A DNA stretch of 16,327 bases. It comes from Planctomycetota bacterium (GTDB lineage: Bacteria; Planctomycetota; Planctomycetia; Pirellulales; Pirellulaceae). Below are positions 15,849-16,327 of the stretch, piece after piece (the first letter of the stretch is position 1; each line of letters begins with the position of its first letter). The translations under genes were made by a program, and so were the position numbers. The DNA is taken from positions 1-16,327 of the forward strand of contig JAJDEH010000415.1 of the NCBI GenBank assembly GCA_029259935.1. The letters run 5' to 3'. The notes below the pieces were generated by a model. It saw only the letters and a list, made by a program, of their open reading frames with translations, did not search any database and was not told the DNA's origin.

Positions 15849-16327
15849 TCAGGTGGGTGCGTCGTATATGGTGCCTTTGCGAATGACCTTGTGTGCCGCC
15901 TGTCCCTTCAACGCGCCTAGCTTCTCATCTAGCCAGACAATTGCTCCCGTCGGACAACTCTGCGTCGCCGCGGCAGTGGCGGGGCCTTTGGAATAGTCGA
16001 CAACAGGCAAGTTGTGGCTCATCGTGATCAGTTCCGGGGCGTCCCTAGCGCACCGCTCGCAAGCAGTGCAGGCGACTTCACAGTCTTCCAGAACCTCGTC
16101 ACCCGCTTCCCGCGATCGGCAGGCGACCCAAAGCTGGTGGCTCTGAGGGTGAATCGAAAACAAGTCTTTGGGGCAGGCTACCACACAATCCCCGCAGGCC
16201 GTGCAACGTTCTTCGTCGACGACCGGTAACTGGTGCTCGTTCATCTCGATGGCGTCGAAGGTACAAGCCTCGTCGCAGTCGCCATAACCGAGGCATCCCC
16301 AAAAGCAGCCCTTGCCGCCACCTGCCA
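15849..16327 (-). CDS. rnfB: Rnf complex ferredoxin-like subunit RnfB (C-terminal part only)
   Basis: The open frame enters from the right edge with no start; 158 codons plus stop are visible. It begins with the RnfB-type cluster C-x3-C-x5-C-x3-C (GCFWGCLGYGDCDEAC), continues with a classic 4Fe-4S motif CTACGDCVVACP, then WVACRSREAGDEV, a further Cys set CEVACTACERC, and SCPTGAI. This order matches the C-terminal ferredoxin region of RnfB, which accepts electrons from soluble ferredoxin. The usual CP after the CEVACTACERC set is replaced by DAPE. The missing N-terminal part should hold the membrane anchor and the first cluster. It is upstream of PFOR by 91 nt with no clear terminator between them, so one transcript is likely. 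The operon promoter lies outside the window. Confidence 0.9.
   Translation of the reverse strand, partial: AGGGKGCFWGCLGYGDCDEACTFDAIEMNEHQLPVVDEERCTACGDCVVACPKDLFSIHPQSHQLWVACRSREAGDEVLEDCEVACTACERCARDAPELITMSHNLPVVDYSKGPATAAATQSCPTGAIVWLDEKLGALKGQAAHKVIRKGTIYDAPT

Noticed and set aside
14939..15886. 315-codon plus-strand open frame
   Set aside because: Antisense to nifJ, whose minus-strand frame contains the full PFOR motifs.

Overview
All genes that can be supported lie on the minus strand, so the window reads from right to left. The organism is probably a planctomycete, perhaps a Pirellulales-type bacterium. This is inferred from a moderately GC-rich sequence, a very long secreted beta-helix repeat protein, DUF4062/TPR and SGNH-type fragments, and an unusually long pyruvate:ferredoxin oxidoreductase. 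No rRNA or marker gene is present to confirm it.

Region A (about 16327-5408) is one long energy-metabolism operon. It runs rnfB (3' part only) - giant nifJ-type PFOR - rnfC - rnfD - rnfG - rnfE - rnfA - a small one-helix Cys4 membrane protein - a plant-type ferredoxin-NADP reductase-like flavoprotein. Most junctions are tight: rnfC/rnfD and rnfE/rnfA share ATGA overlaps, rnfD/rnfG overlap by 8 nt, and rnfG/rnfE are 1 nt apart. The likely logic is a ferredoxin hub. PFOR makes reduced ferredoxin from pyruvate. Rnf exchanges those electrons with NAD(H) while moving Na+ or H+. The reductase connects the same pool to NADP(H). The small Cys4 protein sits where a maturation factor for the RnfA/RnfE iron-sulfur centre would be expected.

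Region B (about 5407-3380) looks like a gene graveyard. One ORF joins the start of a GltS-like glutamate symporter to seven 40-residue TPR-like repeats. A second joins the first half of a DUF4062 domain to the N-terminal third of a secreted or anchored SGNH hydrolase. Between them is an in-frame coding-like tail behind a stop codon. These are probably recombined fragments, not working genes.

Region C (about 3353-1) is a small regulated cluster. A textbook sigma70-like promoter overlaps a perfect 16-bp palindrome and drives a secreted metallo-beta-lactamase-fold protein. That gene overlaps a MarR-family regulator by 4 nt, which is followed 71 nt later by a secreted right-handed beta-helix protein. 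The last gene has a 14-fold, 23-residue repeat and runs off the left edge of the window.
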